Below, piece by piece: positions 25,387 to 33,301 of a stretch of DNA of 64,000 bases (the first letter of the stretch is position 1; each line of letters opens with the position of its first letter). Origin of the DNA: Paenibacillus ginsengarvi (GTDB taxonomy: Bacteria > Bacillota > Bacilli > Paenibacillales > NBRC-103111). The translations under genes were made by a program, and so were the position numbers. The notes below the pieces were generated by a model. The model was given only the letters and a program-made list of their open reading frames with translations, made no database searches and was not told the origin of the DNA. The stretch covers positions 62,001 through 126,000 of the forward strand of contig NZ_RBAH01000019.1 of the NCBI RefSeq assembly GCF_003626695.1, given 5' to 3'.

Positions 25387-27417
25387 TCAAATCCACACAT
25401 GAACGACAAGGTCGATCAGCTTGATCCCGACGAACGGGACAACGATTCCGCCTACGCCGTATACGAAAATGTTGCGCTGCAGCAGCTTGCTCGAGCTCAT
25501 CGGCTTGTATTTGACGCCTTTCATGGCGAGCGGGATGAGCAGCGGAATAATAATGGCATTAAAGATTAACGCCGATAAAATCGCCGACAGCGGCGAACCA
25601 AGCTTCATGACGTTAAGAGCCTCCATCTGCGGAATGGCGAGCGTAAACATCGCAGGAATGATGGCAAAATATTTGGCCACGTCGTTGGAGATGCTGAACG
25701 TCGTCAGCGCCCCGCGAGTCATCAGCAGCTGTTTGCCGATCGCCACGACCTCGATCAATTTCGACGGGTCGGAGTCCAGATCGACCATATTGGCTGCTTC
25801 CTTGGCCGCCACCGTACCGCTGTTCATCGCCAGCCCCACGTCCGCCTGCGCCAGTGCGGGAGCGTCGTTCGTGCCGTCGCCGGTCATGGCGACGAGCTTG
25901 CCCTCCGCCTGCTCTCTGCGGATGACGGCGATTTTGTCCTCCGGCTTACTCTCCGCGATAAAATCGTCCACACCCGCTTCCCGCGCGATCGTGGCGGCCG
26001 TCAGCGGATTGTCGCCCGTACACATGATCGTTTTGATTCCCATTTGCCGGAGCTGTTCGAATCGTTCCTTCATCCCGGGTTTGACCGTATCCTTCAAATA
26101 AATGAGGCCGTACACTTGTCCGTCCACCGCGACGGCGAGCGGCGTGCCGCCAACTCTTGCTATGGCGTTTCCTTTCGCTTCCAGGTCGGACGGAACGTCC
26201 CCGCCCTGCGATTCTACCCACTTCTTAACAGCGTCGACCGCTCCTTTGCGCACTTTGCGGCCGTTCGGCAGATCGATCCCGCTCATCCGGGTTTCCGCTT
26301 TGAATTCGATAAACTCGCCGCCCGTTGCGAGTGCCATGTCGTAGGCGAGGCCGTTCTTCTTCATCAGCTCCAGAACGGAGCGGCCTTCCGGCGTTTCATC
26401 CTTAATCGAGCTGATCGCCGCCCATTCGGCCACGGTATTCATCGATGACGCGCCTACAGGAACAAACTCGCTCGCCATCCGGTTGCCGAACGTAATCGTA
26501 CCGGTTTTGTCGAGGATCATCGTGCCGATGTCGCCCGACGCCTCCACCGCTTTGCCCGACATCGCAAGGACGTTAAACCGCGTGACGCGGTCCATCCCGG
26601 CAATCCCGATAGCGGATAGCAAGCCGCCGATCGTCGTCGGGATCAAACATACGAGCAGCGAGATGAGCACCGGGACGGTTAGCTCGATATTTAAATAGTT
26701 CGCCAGCGGCGCGAGAGTCACGACGACAATCAGGAAAATAAGCGTCAGCGTCGTCAGCAGCGTGTTCAGCGCGATTTCGTTCGGCGTTTTTTGCCGCTGC
26801 GCCCCTTCCACAAGCGCGATCATCCGGTCGATGAACGACTCGCCGGGATCGCTCGTAATGCGTACCGTAATCCGGTCGCTTACAACCCGGGTACCGCCCG
26901 TTACCGAGCTGAAATCTCCGCCAGCTTCCTTGATGACCGGAGCGGATTCCCCCGTAATCGCCGATTCGTCGACGGACGCGAGCCCTTCGATCACCTCGCC
27001 GTCGCCGGGAATCATCTCCCCTTGCGAGACGAGGACGATATCGCCCTTGCGCAGCTCGGTGGAAGGCACCTGCTTGACGGAGACGCCTGAGACTTTGTTC
27101 GCGGTAATCTGTTTTTTCGACTGCTTGAGCGAATCCGCCTGCGCCTTGCCGCGACCTTCGGCCAATGCTTCCGCAAAATTGGCGAACAGCACCGTAAAGA
27201 GCAAGATCAAAAATACGGTCAGATTGAAGCCTATGCTTTCCTCGGTCCCGAAATAGCCCGGAATCAAGGTCATCAGCAGGACGATAAACGTGCCGATCTC
27301 CACCACGAACATAACCGGATTTTTCATCATTTGCACTGGATTCAGTTTGACGAAGCTGTCCCATATCGCACGTCTCACGATCGCCGCAGTCAGCAGCTTG
27401 TTTCGAGTCGTTGCCAT
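25387..27417 (-). CDS. kdpB: Potassium-transporting P-type ATPase subunit B
   Basis: 676 residues, the usual KdpB length. The sequence shows the P-type ATPase hallmarks: LDKTGTITFGNR with the phosphorylated Asp near residue 309, the actuator TGESAPVIKE near 155, the hinge MCTGDNPLTAATIAREAGVD, and MTGDGTNDAPALAQADVGLAM. The membrane segment PTTIGGLLSAIGIAGMDR is the KdpB-specific helix. With KdpA it couples ATP hydrolysis to high-affinity K+ uptake. It lies 31 bases after kdpA and has an AGAGGGGAACAACCGACT leader with a good site before ATG 27417. Confidence 0.97.
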   Translation of the reverse strand: MATTRNKLLTAAIVRRAIWDSFVKLNPVQMMKNPVMFVVEIGTFIVLLMTLIPGYFGTEESIGFNLTVFLILLFTVLFANFAEALAEGRGKAQADSLKQSKKQITANKVSGVSVKQVPSTELRKGDIVLVSQGEMIPGDGEVIEGLASVDESAITGESAPVIKEAGGDFSSVTGGTRVVSDRITVRITSDPGESFIDRMIALVEGAQRQKTPNEIALNTLLTTLTLIFLIVVVTLAPLANYLNIELTVPVLISLLVCLIPTTIGGLLSAIGIAGMDRVTRFNVLAMSGKAVEASGDIGTMILDKTGTITFGNRMASEFVPVGASSMNTVAEWAAISSIKDETPEGRSVLELMKKNGLAYDMALATGGEFIEFKAETRMSGIDLPNGRKVRKGAVDAVKKWVESQGGDVPSDLEAKGNAIARVGGTPLAVAVDGQVYGLIYLKDTVKPGMKERFEQLRQMGIKTIMCTGDNPLTAATIAREAGVDDFIAESKPEDKIAVIRREQAEGKLVAMTGDGTNDAPALAQADVGLAMNSGTVAAKEAANMVDLDSDPSKLIEVVAIGKQLLMTRGALTTFSISNDVAKYFAIIPAMFTLAIPQMEALNVMKLGSPLSAILSALIFNAIIIPLLIPLAMKGVKYKPMSSSKLLQRNIFVYGVGGIVVPFVGIKLIDLVVHVWI

Positions 27418-27448
27418 AGTCGGTTGTTCCCCTCTTCCTTGTTCCTTA

Positions 27449-29128
27449 TTAACGAATCGTCAAATGTTCGGCTATCGGTCCGAGCACAATCGCAGGCAGA
27501 AACGTGAGCGCGCCGATAATCAGCACGACCCCGACCAGAATGCCGACGAACAAGCCGTTATCGGTACGGAACGTGCCGATCGTCTCCGGCACCCACATTT
27601 TCCGAAGCAGAGAGCCTCCTACCGCAAGCATCGCAATCATCGATATATACCGGCCGAATAACATGACGAGACCGGTTGATAGGTTCCAGAACGGCGTGTT
27701 GTCGCCAAGTCCTTCGAAGCCGGAGCCGTTGTTCGCCGCCGAGGACGTATATTCGTACAGCACTTGTGAAATACCATGAAAGCCGGTATTCGTAATCGCT
27801 GCCGTCCCCGCATTCGTAATAAGGGCAAGCGCCGTCGGTGCGAGAATAATGAGCGGATGGACCAGTATGGCTACGGCGATCAGCTTCATCTCGCGGGCCT
27901 CCAACTTCCTTCCGAGAAACTCGGGCGTCCGTCCGACCATCAAACCGGCGAGAAATACGGCCAACATCGCATACATAAGCATATTGACGAGACCGACGCC
28001 TTTGCCGCCGAACACGTTGTTCAGCATCATGAGCGCAAGCGGCGTAATGCTCCCGAGCGGGGTGAGCGTGTCATGCATGTTGTTGACCGAGCCGGTCGTG
28101 GCTGCGGTCGTAACGGTCGTGAACAACGCCGACTGAGCGATGCCGAAGCGCACCTCCTTGCCTTCCATGCTGCCCTGCGACGAGTCGATGCCGAGCCGGT
28201 TCATGACCGGGCTGCCGTTCGATTCGGATACGTACGCGAGCGACAGGAAAGCCAGAAACAAGATCATCATCGCCGAGAAAATGACCCAGCCCTGCTTGCG
28301 GTTTTTGGCAAACAAGCCGTACGTGTGCGGGAGCGCCGCCCCGAAGCACCACATCGATAGGATTTCGATCACGTTCGTGAGCGGATTCGGATTTTCGAAC
28401 GGATGGGACGAGTTCGCTCCGAAAAAGCCGCCGCCGTTCGTGCCGAGATGTTTGATCGACTCGAGTGCGGCGACAGGCCCAATTGCGATGTGTTGCTCCT
28501 GCCCTTCAAGTCCCGTCACCGTAATGGCGGGCTTTAGCGTCTGCGGCACCTGGAGCGCAACTAGCACAAGCGCAACAACGAAGGCAAGCGGCAAAAACAC
28601 CCGCACAATCGCCTTGACGAAATCTTCGAAAAAGTTTCCGAGCGTCTGTCCCCTGCTCGTAACCGCGCGGATGAAGGCGATGGCCACGCACAGGCCGGTT
28701 GCCGCCGATGTGAACATCATCATCGTGATGACTGCCATTTGCGAAAAGTACGACAAGCCCGTCTCTCCGCTGTAATGCTGCAGATTCGTGTTCGTCATGA
28801 AGCTGATCACCGTATTAAACGATAGCGTCGGCTCCATATTATCGATACCGCCGGGATTAAACGGCAGCCATTTCTGCATTCTAATAATGAGGTAGCAAAC
28901 GGCGACGAGCACGATATTGGTCGCGATAAAGCTGAGACCGTACGTTTGCCATGTCATGCCCCTGCGATCTTTCAGCCCGATCAGCGCGAAGATCGGCCGT
29001 TCCGCGAAACCGAACAGCTTGTCGGTCCGGTTCGGCTCATTGCGAAATACGTTATATAAATAGGTGCCCAGCGGCTTCACCAGCAGCACCAACATAGCGA
29101 TGACGACAGCTATTTGCAAAACGCCCAT
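27449..29128 (-). CDS. kdpA: Potassium-transporting ATPase subunit A
   Basis: 559 residues, many membrane helices. KdpA is the K+ channel-like subunit, and selectivity-filter-like stretches are visible: SFMTNTNLQHYSGET near 110, GTNGGGFFGANSSHPFENP near 230, NNMHDTLTPLGS near 345 and AANNGSGFEGLGDNTPFWN near 465. These match the conserved filter loops of the SKT superfamily. GGGAGGGCAT lies upstream of ATG 29128. It follows kdpF by 32 bases. Confidence 0.97.
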   Translation of the reverse strand: MGVLQIAVVIAMLVLLVKPLGTYLYNVFRNEPNRTDKLFGFAERPIFALIGLKDRRGMTWQTYGLSFIATNIVLVAVCYLIIRMQKWLPFNPGGIDNMEPTLSFNTVISFMTNTNLQHYSGETGLSYFSQMAVITMMMFTSAATGLCVAIAFIRAVTSRGQTLGNFFEDFVKAIVRVFLPLAFVVALVLVALQVPQTLKPAITVTGLEGQEQHIAIGPVAALESIKHLGTNGGGFFGANSSHPFENPNPLTNVIEILSMWCFGAALPHTYGLFAKNRKQGWVIFSAMMILFLAFLSLAYVSESNGSPVMNRLGIDSSQGSMEGKEVRFGIAQSALFTTVTTAATTGSVNNMHDTLTPLGSITPLALMMLNNVFGGKGVGLVNMLMYAMLAVFLAGLMVGRTPEFLGRKLEAREMKLIAVAILVHPLIILAPTALALITNAGTAAITNTGFHGISQVLYEYTSSAANNGSGFEGLGDNTPFWNLSTGLVMLFGRYISMIAMLAVGGSLLRKMWVPETIGTFRTDNGLFVGILVGVVLIIGALTFLPAIVLGPIAEHLTIR

Positions 29129-29160
29129 AGTAGACGATGCCCTCCCTCAGGTACCTTTCG

Positions 29161-29238
29161 TTAAAATTTCTCCGGATGCAGCAGCGCGTAGACGAGATAC
29201 GCGAATACAACCACCGTGAAAGCATAAACGACGATCAT
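29161..29238 (-). CDS. kdpF: KdpF, small hydrophobic subunit of the K+ ATPase
   Basis: 25 residues: MIVVYAFTVVVFAYLVYALL, then HPEKF. This is one membrane helix with the YALLHPEKF end typical of KdpF, which stabilizes the KdpABC complex. GGAGGGGACGCGCGG precedes the ATG, and the start overlaps the stop of the preceding small gene (ATGA), so translation is coupled. Confidence 0.92.
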   Translation of the reverse strand: MIVVYAFTVVVFAYLVYALLHPEKF

Positions 29239-29345
29239 CCGCGCGTCCCCTCCTTCTCCCGAATCACACTGCCGCACCATTTCAGAAAACCTGCAAACAG
29301 CAAGTAACTTGCCGCAAGAATGATAAGCATGAGAATATCCTGCAT
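29235..29345 (-). CDS. Small membrane peptide of the kdp operon
   Basis: 36 residues. An N-terminal membrane helix (MQDILMLIILAASYLLFAGF) is followed by a basic, charged tail LKWCGSVIREKEGTRG. A GGAGGGATAGAG site precedes the ATG at 29345, and its stop overlaps the kdpF start. Small hydrophobic frames in this position are known upstream of kdpF in several Firmicutes, but no function is established that I can cite. It may be another accessory of the transporter; this is inference. Confidence 0.75.
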   Translation of the reverse strand: MQDILMLIILAASYLLFAGFLKWCGSVIREKEGTRG

Positions 29346-29373
29346 TCTCTATCCCTCCATAACTTGTTGAACC

Positions 29374-29784
29374 TTATTTCAGAACCGACTCCAAGAGAAA
29401 TGAAACTTTGTCGGTCGTCGTATGAACGACATAGTCGGCTCCCAGCACCTTATAAATCAACCTCGGATTTCCCGAGCCTGTAATGACATAGATCGATTTC
29501 GCGGTCCAGCTTCGGCATACGCGAATATACCGGCAGCTGAGATTAAGACTGCTCTCGAACAAATAAACGCTGCCGACCGGAAAATCCGGGATGACCCATG
29601 TGTTCTCGTTAGCCGTATCCACTACGGCGATTGTTTTCACCCCGAGCTCCTTGAGCCGTTCCTGCTCTCTAATGCTGTTGGCGAGACCGGCGACGGGTTG
29701 CCCGATCTGCTGCAGCCCGCGAATAAACCGTTCGCCCGCCTTGTTCGGGGCCGATACGAGAATGATGTCCTGCCGTTTCTCCAC
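29374..29784 (-). CDS. Small Rossmann-like protein leading the kdp operon (KTN/RCK-like?)
   Basis: 136 residues starting with GTG at 29784, preceded by GGAGGAG with 9-base spacing. The sequence alternates beta strands and helices: DIILVSAPNKAGERFIRGLQ, QPVAGLANS, KTIAVVDTANENTWV, SVYLFESSL, AKSIYVITGSGNPRLIYKV, ADYVVHTT. This layout resembles the N-terminal nucleotide-binding half of the TrkA/KTN group, which gates K+ transporters. However, the usual GxGxxG is missing (SAPNKAG instead), so binding of NAD or ATP is uncertain. Position as the first gene behind the c-di-AMP riboswitches suggests a role in K+ homeostasis. I do not recognise a named family. Confidence 0.7.
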   Translation of the reverse strand: MEKRQDIILVSAPNKAGERFIRGLQQIGQPVAGLANSIREQERLKELGVKTIAVVDTANENTWVIPDFPVGSVYLFESSLNLSCRYIRVCRSWTAKSIYVITGSGNPRLIYKVLGADYVVHTTTDKVSFLLESVLK

Positions 29785-29832
29785 TTGGCTTTTCTCCTCC
29801 TGATTCTGAAGACCGCTTTACGCCGGCACAAC

Positions 29833-29879
29833 AAAAAGAAGCCTGCGACAAGAGCGGAAGCTCCTATCGCGGCTTCTTC
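29833..29879 (-). terminator. Terminator of the operon-proximal c-di-AMP riboswitch
   Basis: On the minus strand GAAGAAGCC GCGATAGGAGC, a TTCC loop, then GCTCTTGTCGC AGGCTTCTTTTT form a long stem ending in five Ts. It lies between the proximal aptamer and the first kdp-operon gene, as expected for an OFF switch that terminates when c-di-AMP is bound. Confidence 0.85.
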
Positions 29880-29942
29880 GGGACATGCGGGAACAATCCC
29901 GCTGTTCACCTGAAACGCACGGCGATGGTGGCCTCTCTCGTT

Positions 29943-30088
29943 TACGCTTGCGAGGTTAGCTGTCGGATTCGGGCGTGAGAGTCGCCCTACCTTCGGCATC
30001 TTGCCGCCAAAGGATTCACCCCGTGGAAGACGCCGAAGCGGCTTCCGGTTGGTTCCCCCGTTCCTTTTCCATTCAAGGATTCAGCGAT
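29943..30088 (-). ncRNA. c-di-AMP riboswitch (ydaO/yuaA type), operon-proximal copy
   Basis: Reading the minus strand, the conserved segments of the ydaO-yuaA aptamer appear in order: CGCTGA, GGGGGAACC, GGGGTGAATCC, GTAGGGCGACTCTCAC, CCCGAATCCGACAGCTAACC and TCGCAAGCG, the last pairing with the first in P1. The aptamer is followed by a strong terminator. Known riboswitches of this class sense c-di-AMP, turn genes off, and commonly control potassium uptake genes, which fits the kdp genes downstream. Confidence 0.93.
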
Positions 30089-30133
30089 TGGTCGGTCACT
30101 TTCTTGAAAACCTTTTTCATACACAGGCACAGC

Positions 30134-30161
30134 AAAAACCACAGAGGCATAAACCCTGTGG
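30134..30161 (-). terminator. Terminator of the operon-distal c-di-AMP riboswitch
   Basis: On the minus strand CCACAGGG, TTTATG, CCTCTGTGG form a hairpin followed by TTTTTGC. It lies between the two aptamers, so the upstream riboswitch has its own expression platform. Confidence 0.8.
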
Positions 30162-30261
30162 CCGCACGTTAACGGTTCACAAGCTTCATCATCCTCTCTC
30201 CCTATACGGCACCGGACCACAGGCGAACAACAATATCGTTTGCACCTGTCGAATGCCGTGT

Positions 30262-30440
30262 TACGCTTACGAGGTTAGCTGTCGGATTCGGGCGGTGAGA
30301 GTCGCCCTACGGGTACGAAAAACTATGGATTTTCGCACGCCGATTCACCCCTGTGACGGCGAAGACGGCTCTCACACCGCTTCCCGCGCCACTTGTTGGT
30401 TCCCCCGCTTTCTTGGTAGTCATCCCCAAGAAACTCAGCG
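30262..30440 (-). ncRNA. c-di-AMP riboswitch (ydaO/yuaA type), promoter-proximal copy
   Basis: On the minus strand the same conserved blocks occur as in the copy at 29943-30088: CGCTGAG, GCGGGGGAACC, GGGGTGAATCGG, GTAGGGCGACTCTCACCG, CCCGAATCCGACAGCTAACC and TCGTAAGCG. The peripheral stems differ in length and sequence (for example the arm around GAAAATCCATAGTTTTTCG), so the two copies are diverged, not a fresh duplication. It starts about 35 bases after the predicted transcription start. Confidence 0.93.
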
Positions 30441-30479
30441 ACCAGAATCAGGAAACTTTATTTGGATTGGATGAACCGA

Positions 30480-30508
30480 ATATTACGCTTGCCGAACCGT
30501 TCTGTAAA
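30480..30508 (-). promoter_or_regulatory. Promoter of the kdp operon
   Basis: On the minus strand TTTACA (30508-30503), a 17-base spacer and TAATAT (30485-30480). It is placed just upstream of the first riboswitch, so the leader holds both aptamers and spans about 690 bases before the first gene. Confidence 0.75.
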
Positions 30509-30780
30509 GAGAGCCGGACTTCCGATTCCGGCATAAACAGACTTTCGCAGCAGCAACACCCGATACGATCTTCAGAATACGCTATGATGCTCGTTATTTC
30601 TTTACTTTTCTCAACAACAGCGAAAATCGCAGCATCGGAAAGCTTGCTTGCCGATCCGATATGCAATTCTGCGATGAATCCGTTTCCACCACAATTTCTC
30701 GTTCAAAAAGCGTTCATATTCGCCAATTTCGTAGTTTACTTCGGCAGCGAACTCGCGTAAGCTTCGATTTTATTTGGCGA

Positions 30781-30809
30781 TTGACGATTTCAGGTAAAAC
30801 CAGTAGACT
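30781..30809 (+). promoter_or_regulatory. Candidate promoter of the AraC sensor gene
   Basis: TTGACG (30781-30786), a 17-base spacer and TAGACT (30804-30809), about 90 bases before the TTG start at 30905. Confidence 0.45.
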
Positions 30810-30904
30810 AAAAGCATATCCTATATTATGGTATTACCACTTGTCTTTGAACTGGAAGAATCAGCTTGGGCTCCTTTTTTTCATTCATAAAGGGGGAATC
30901 GGCG

Positions 30905-32953
30905 TTGAAACGGGATATCCGCTCCTATATGTACCGGGTGGCGATTGTGCTGATCGTCGTGTCGCTTGTTCCGGCTTTGTTGTCAAGCGCTTACAACACG
31001 AATCTGTTTATGAAGCAAACGATCCGTCTGGTCGATGCGAGAAACGGAACCGAACTGACCCGCACCGGAACGCTGATGGAGCGGATGCTGCAGCAGATTA
31101 TGGATTTCGCCAGCAAGACCGCCGGCGACGCCCGCTTTGCCAATTTGCAGACGGCGACGGAGCAGTGGAAGGCGTGGCTGGAGCTGAACAAGCTTTTGTA
31201 CGCCAGCCCCTACGTCACCGAATATATGCTGTATAACGGCGCCGACCGGTCGCTGCTTATTTCCAATTACGGAATCGAGCGTAATCCGGAACGAAGCGCC
31301 ATTCCGTGGATTGCCTCGCAAACGCCGCAAATCCCTTTATACCAGTACGAGATTAAGACCGGATACTCGAAGCCAAGCAAACAGATGGCCTCCATCGTGC
31401 AGAAGCTCCCCGGACTGCAAAAAGAACCGAACTATATCATCTTTCATGTAGACTTGGATAAAATGTATACGTCCTTCCTGAGCGAGCTGAATGCCGACGC
31501 AGAATTGTACAATTACTATCTGACCGATGCCACAGGCACGGTCGTGTACCACCGCGACAAGTCGTTGATCGGTACAACGCTGCCGGATCAAATGGGAAAC
31601 ACCAATATTCAAGTCGACCGGATCGAGCTTCAAACGTTTGACTGGGCTTTAGTCCGCGAAGTGCATACGCAGCTGTTGTATAAAGAGGTAAGCGCCCTCA
31701 AAAATAAAGTGCTGGCTGTATTGTTCACCGTCATCGGTGTCATGTCCGTATTTATCTTGTTTGGGGCCCGCGAGCTGTATAAGCCGTTCCGCAGCGTTGT
31801 CGCCAGAATGACGGAAAACGAAGAGCAGCTAAGAAGATCGCTGCTTGGCCGTTTCATTCGCGGGGAAACCCCGGTTTGTCCGGACCTCGTTCGACGATGG
31901 CCCGAGATGTCGCCTAATCTTGTCGTAGCGATCATGACCCCGAAGCATTCGCTAGAAGGAAAAAAAGCCGGGAAAGCTGCCGCTTCCCAGATTCAGCACA
32001 TTCAGCAGCGCCTAACTGCGTCCGCAGCGTTCCGCTTGGAGCTGTTCAAGGAACGAAGCGGGGATGATGTCGTCCTGTTCCAGCTCGAGCATGAAGATAT
32101 GAACCGGTTTATGACCGAGCTTTTGCTTACGCTGGAACCTGCCGAGCTGGAGTCGGTTATCATCAGCGTCGGCGGCATTCATTCCTTGGAAGACGTTCAT
32201 ACCTCTTATATTGAAGCGCTGTACGCTTACAACATTGGGCGCATTTATACGGGAGACAGTCCGGTTTACTGTTTCAACAAGCTGCCGATGGACTATGAGG
32301 TTCCGATGAAAGCCGCCGCGATCGAGGAGTTGGAGCTGGCAATCCGGCAGCAAAACGAACGGAGTTTTACGGAGGCGCTGAACGCTTTATTTTCCGAGCA
32401 GCAAACTGTCGTGGAGTATAATCTTAATTTTTATCAGACGGTTTCGCTGCTGCTTCGCATGTTCGGCCAGCACAGCCTATCGTTCTTAAATGAATTAAAC
32501 CAGCTTATTACGGACAAAGGGATTATGAACGTCACCGCAGTGAAACAGTTCCTGTTTGCGAAGTTTTATAGCTTCCGCGATTATGCCGAGGAAACGAAAG
32601 ATTATGCAGGCCGAATCCATGACTATATCGCCGCGCATTACACGGAAAACTTCTCGCTGGATGAGATGGCCGAGCATCTCGGCATATCCAAGCAGCATTT
32701 GATAACCGTATGTAAAAAAAGGTATAACCGCACGCCGATCGAATATTTGAACGAAATCCGTATCGAGGAAGCGAAGCGGCTGCTGGCGGACACCCGGACG
32801 AAAATCGCCGACATCGGCACAAGATCCGGCTTTAACAGCAATAGCTATTTTGCCAAAGTGTTCAAGCAGTACACCGGCATCACCGCTTCCGAGTACAGAG
32901 AGCTGTTGTTTACGCGGAACACGGAGAAAAAGCCGCAACTCGCCGAAAGCTGA
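30905..32953 (+). CDS. Membrane-bound AraC-family regulator with extracellular sensor domain
   Basis: 682 residues. Membrane helix 1 lies near residues 9-28 (VAIVLIVVSLVPALLSS), followed by an extracellular dCache-like domain of about 230 residues, membrane helix 2 near 272-290 (VLAVLFTVIGVMSVFILFG), a cytoplasmic linker and a C-terminal AraC DNA-binding domain (FSLDEMAEHLGISKQHLITVCKKRYNRTP in pieces, and the second HTH near KIADIGTRSGFNSNSYFAKVF). It belongs to the one-protein sensors that are common in Paenibacillaceae next to sugar ABC genes. AAAGGGGGAATCGGCG precedes the TTG at 30905. The two solute-binding lipoprotein genes downstream are its likely targets. Confidence 0.9.
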   Translation: MKRDIRSYMYRVAIVLIVVSLVPALLSSAYNTNLFMKQTIRLVDARNGTELTRTGTLMERMLQQIMDFASKTAGDARFANLQTATEQWKAWLELNKLLYASPYVTEYMLYNGADRSLLISNYGIERNPERSAIPWIASQTPQIPLYQYEIKTGYSKPSKQMASIVQKLPGLQKEPNYIIFHVDLDKMYTSFLSELNADAELYNYYLTDATGTVVYHRDKSLIGTTLPDQMGNTNIQVDRIELQTFDWALVREVHTQLLYKEVSALKNKVLAVLFTVIGVMSVFILFGARELYKPFRSVVARMTENEEQLRRSLLGRFIRGETPVCPDLVRRWPEMSPNLVVAIMTPKHSLEGKKAGKAAASQIQHIQQRLTASAAFRLELFKERSGDDVVLFQLEHEDMNRFMTELLLTLEPAELESVIISVGGIHSLEDVHTSYIEALYAYNIGRIYTGDSPVYCFNKLPMDYEVPMKAAAIEELELAIRQQNERSFTEALNALFSEQQTVVEYNLNFYQTVSLLLRMFGQHSLSFLNELNQLITDKGIMNVTAVKQFLFAKFYSFRDYAEETKDYAGRIHDYIAAHYTENFSLDEMAEHLGISKQHLITVCKKRYNRTPIEYLNEIRIEEAKRLLADTRTKIADIGTRSGFNSNSYFAKVFKQYTGITASEYRELLFTRNTEKKPQLAES

Positions 32954-32971
32954 CCGATTGTCCAACTCGCA

Positions 32972-33001
32972 AGCCGACAGGAACCAGCTGTCGGCTTTTT
33001 T
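32972..33001 (+). terminator. Terminator of the AraC sensor gene
   Basis: AGCCGACAG (32972-32980) pairs with CTGTCGGCT (32988-32996), followed by a T run of six, 19 bases after the stop codon. Confidence 0.9.
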
Positions 33002-33012
33002 ACTTCTCGGTT

Positions 33013-33149
33013 GGGGGCTCCCCCGGAAGTATTCGGAATAAGCTGCGAAGCTTCTCTTCACTTTTGGGGGAACAGTATCACGGGGGCTCCCCCGAAAGTA
33101 TTCGGAATACGCTTCAGAGCTTCTCTTCACTTTCGGGGGAATATAACAC
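33013..33149. repeat. Two tandem copies of a 69-bp hairpin-forming repeat
   Basis: Unit 1 is at 33013-33081 and unit 2 at 33082-33149. Each begins GGGGGCTCCCCC, then AGTATTCGGAATA, a divergent middle, CTTCTCTTCACTTT and GGGGGAA. In unit 2 CCCCCGAAAGT and ACTTTCGGGGG are perfect inverted repeats around 29 bases, so each unit can fold as a long stem. The rest of this 348-bp intergenic region (to 33301) holds only the terminator at 32972 and, presumably, the promoter of the next gene, which I could not pinpoint. Confidence 0.75.
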
Positions 33150-33301
33150 AATATTCAACTCGTTGAACTTGGGCTTGGAAGCCGCTCACTGCAACGGTTT
33201 TAATATATTGTGATTGAAAAGACCATCAATGAAGGGTAGGTTGAAATTGTTCCGGCGTCCGGGGCCGGAATCGTTCGATGAAAACTGAAGGGGATGGTCC
33301 G

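Noticed and set aside
30448..30666. A 72-codon minus-strand frame (with four consecutive Cys) before the kdp leader
   Set aside because: It overlaps the predicted kdp promoter at 30480-30508, and its end runs to the edge of the first riboswitch. No ribosome binding site was seen.
32495..33151. A 218-codon minus-strand frame with a repeated peptide
   Set aside because: Most of it is antisense to the AraC sensor gene, and its first 50 codons are the tandem DNA repeat. The repeat is reported as DNA, not as a gene.
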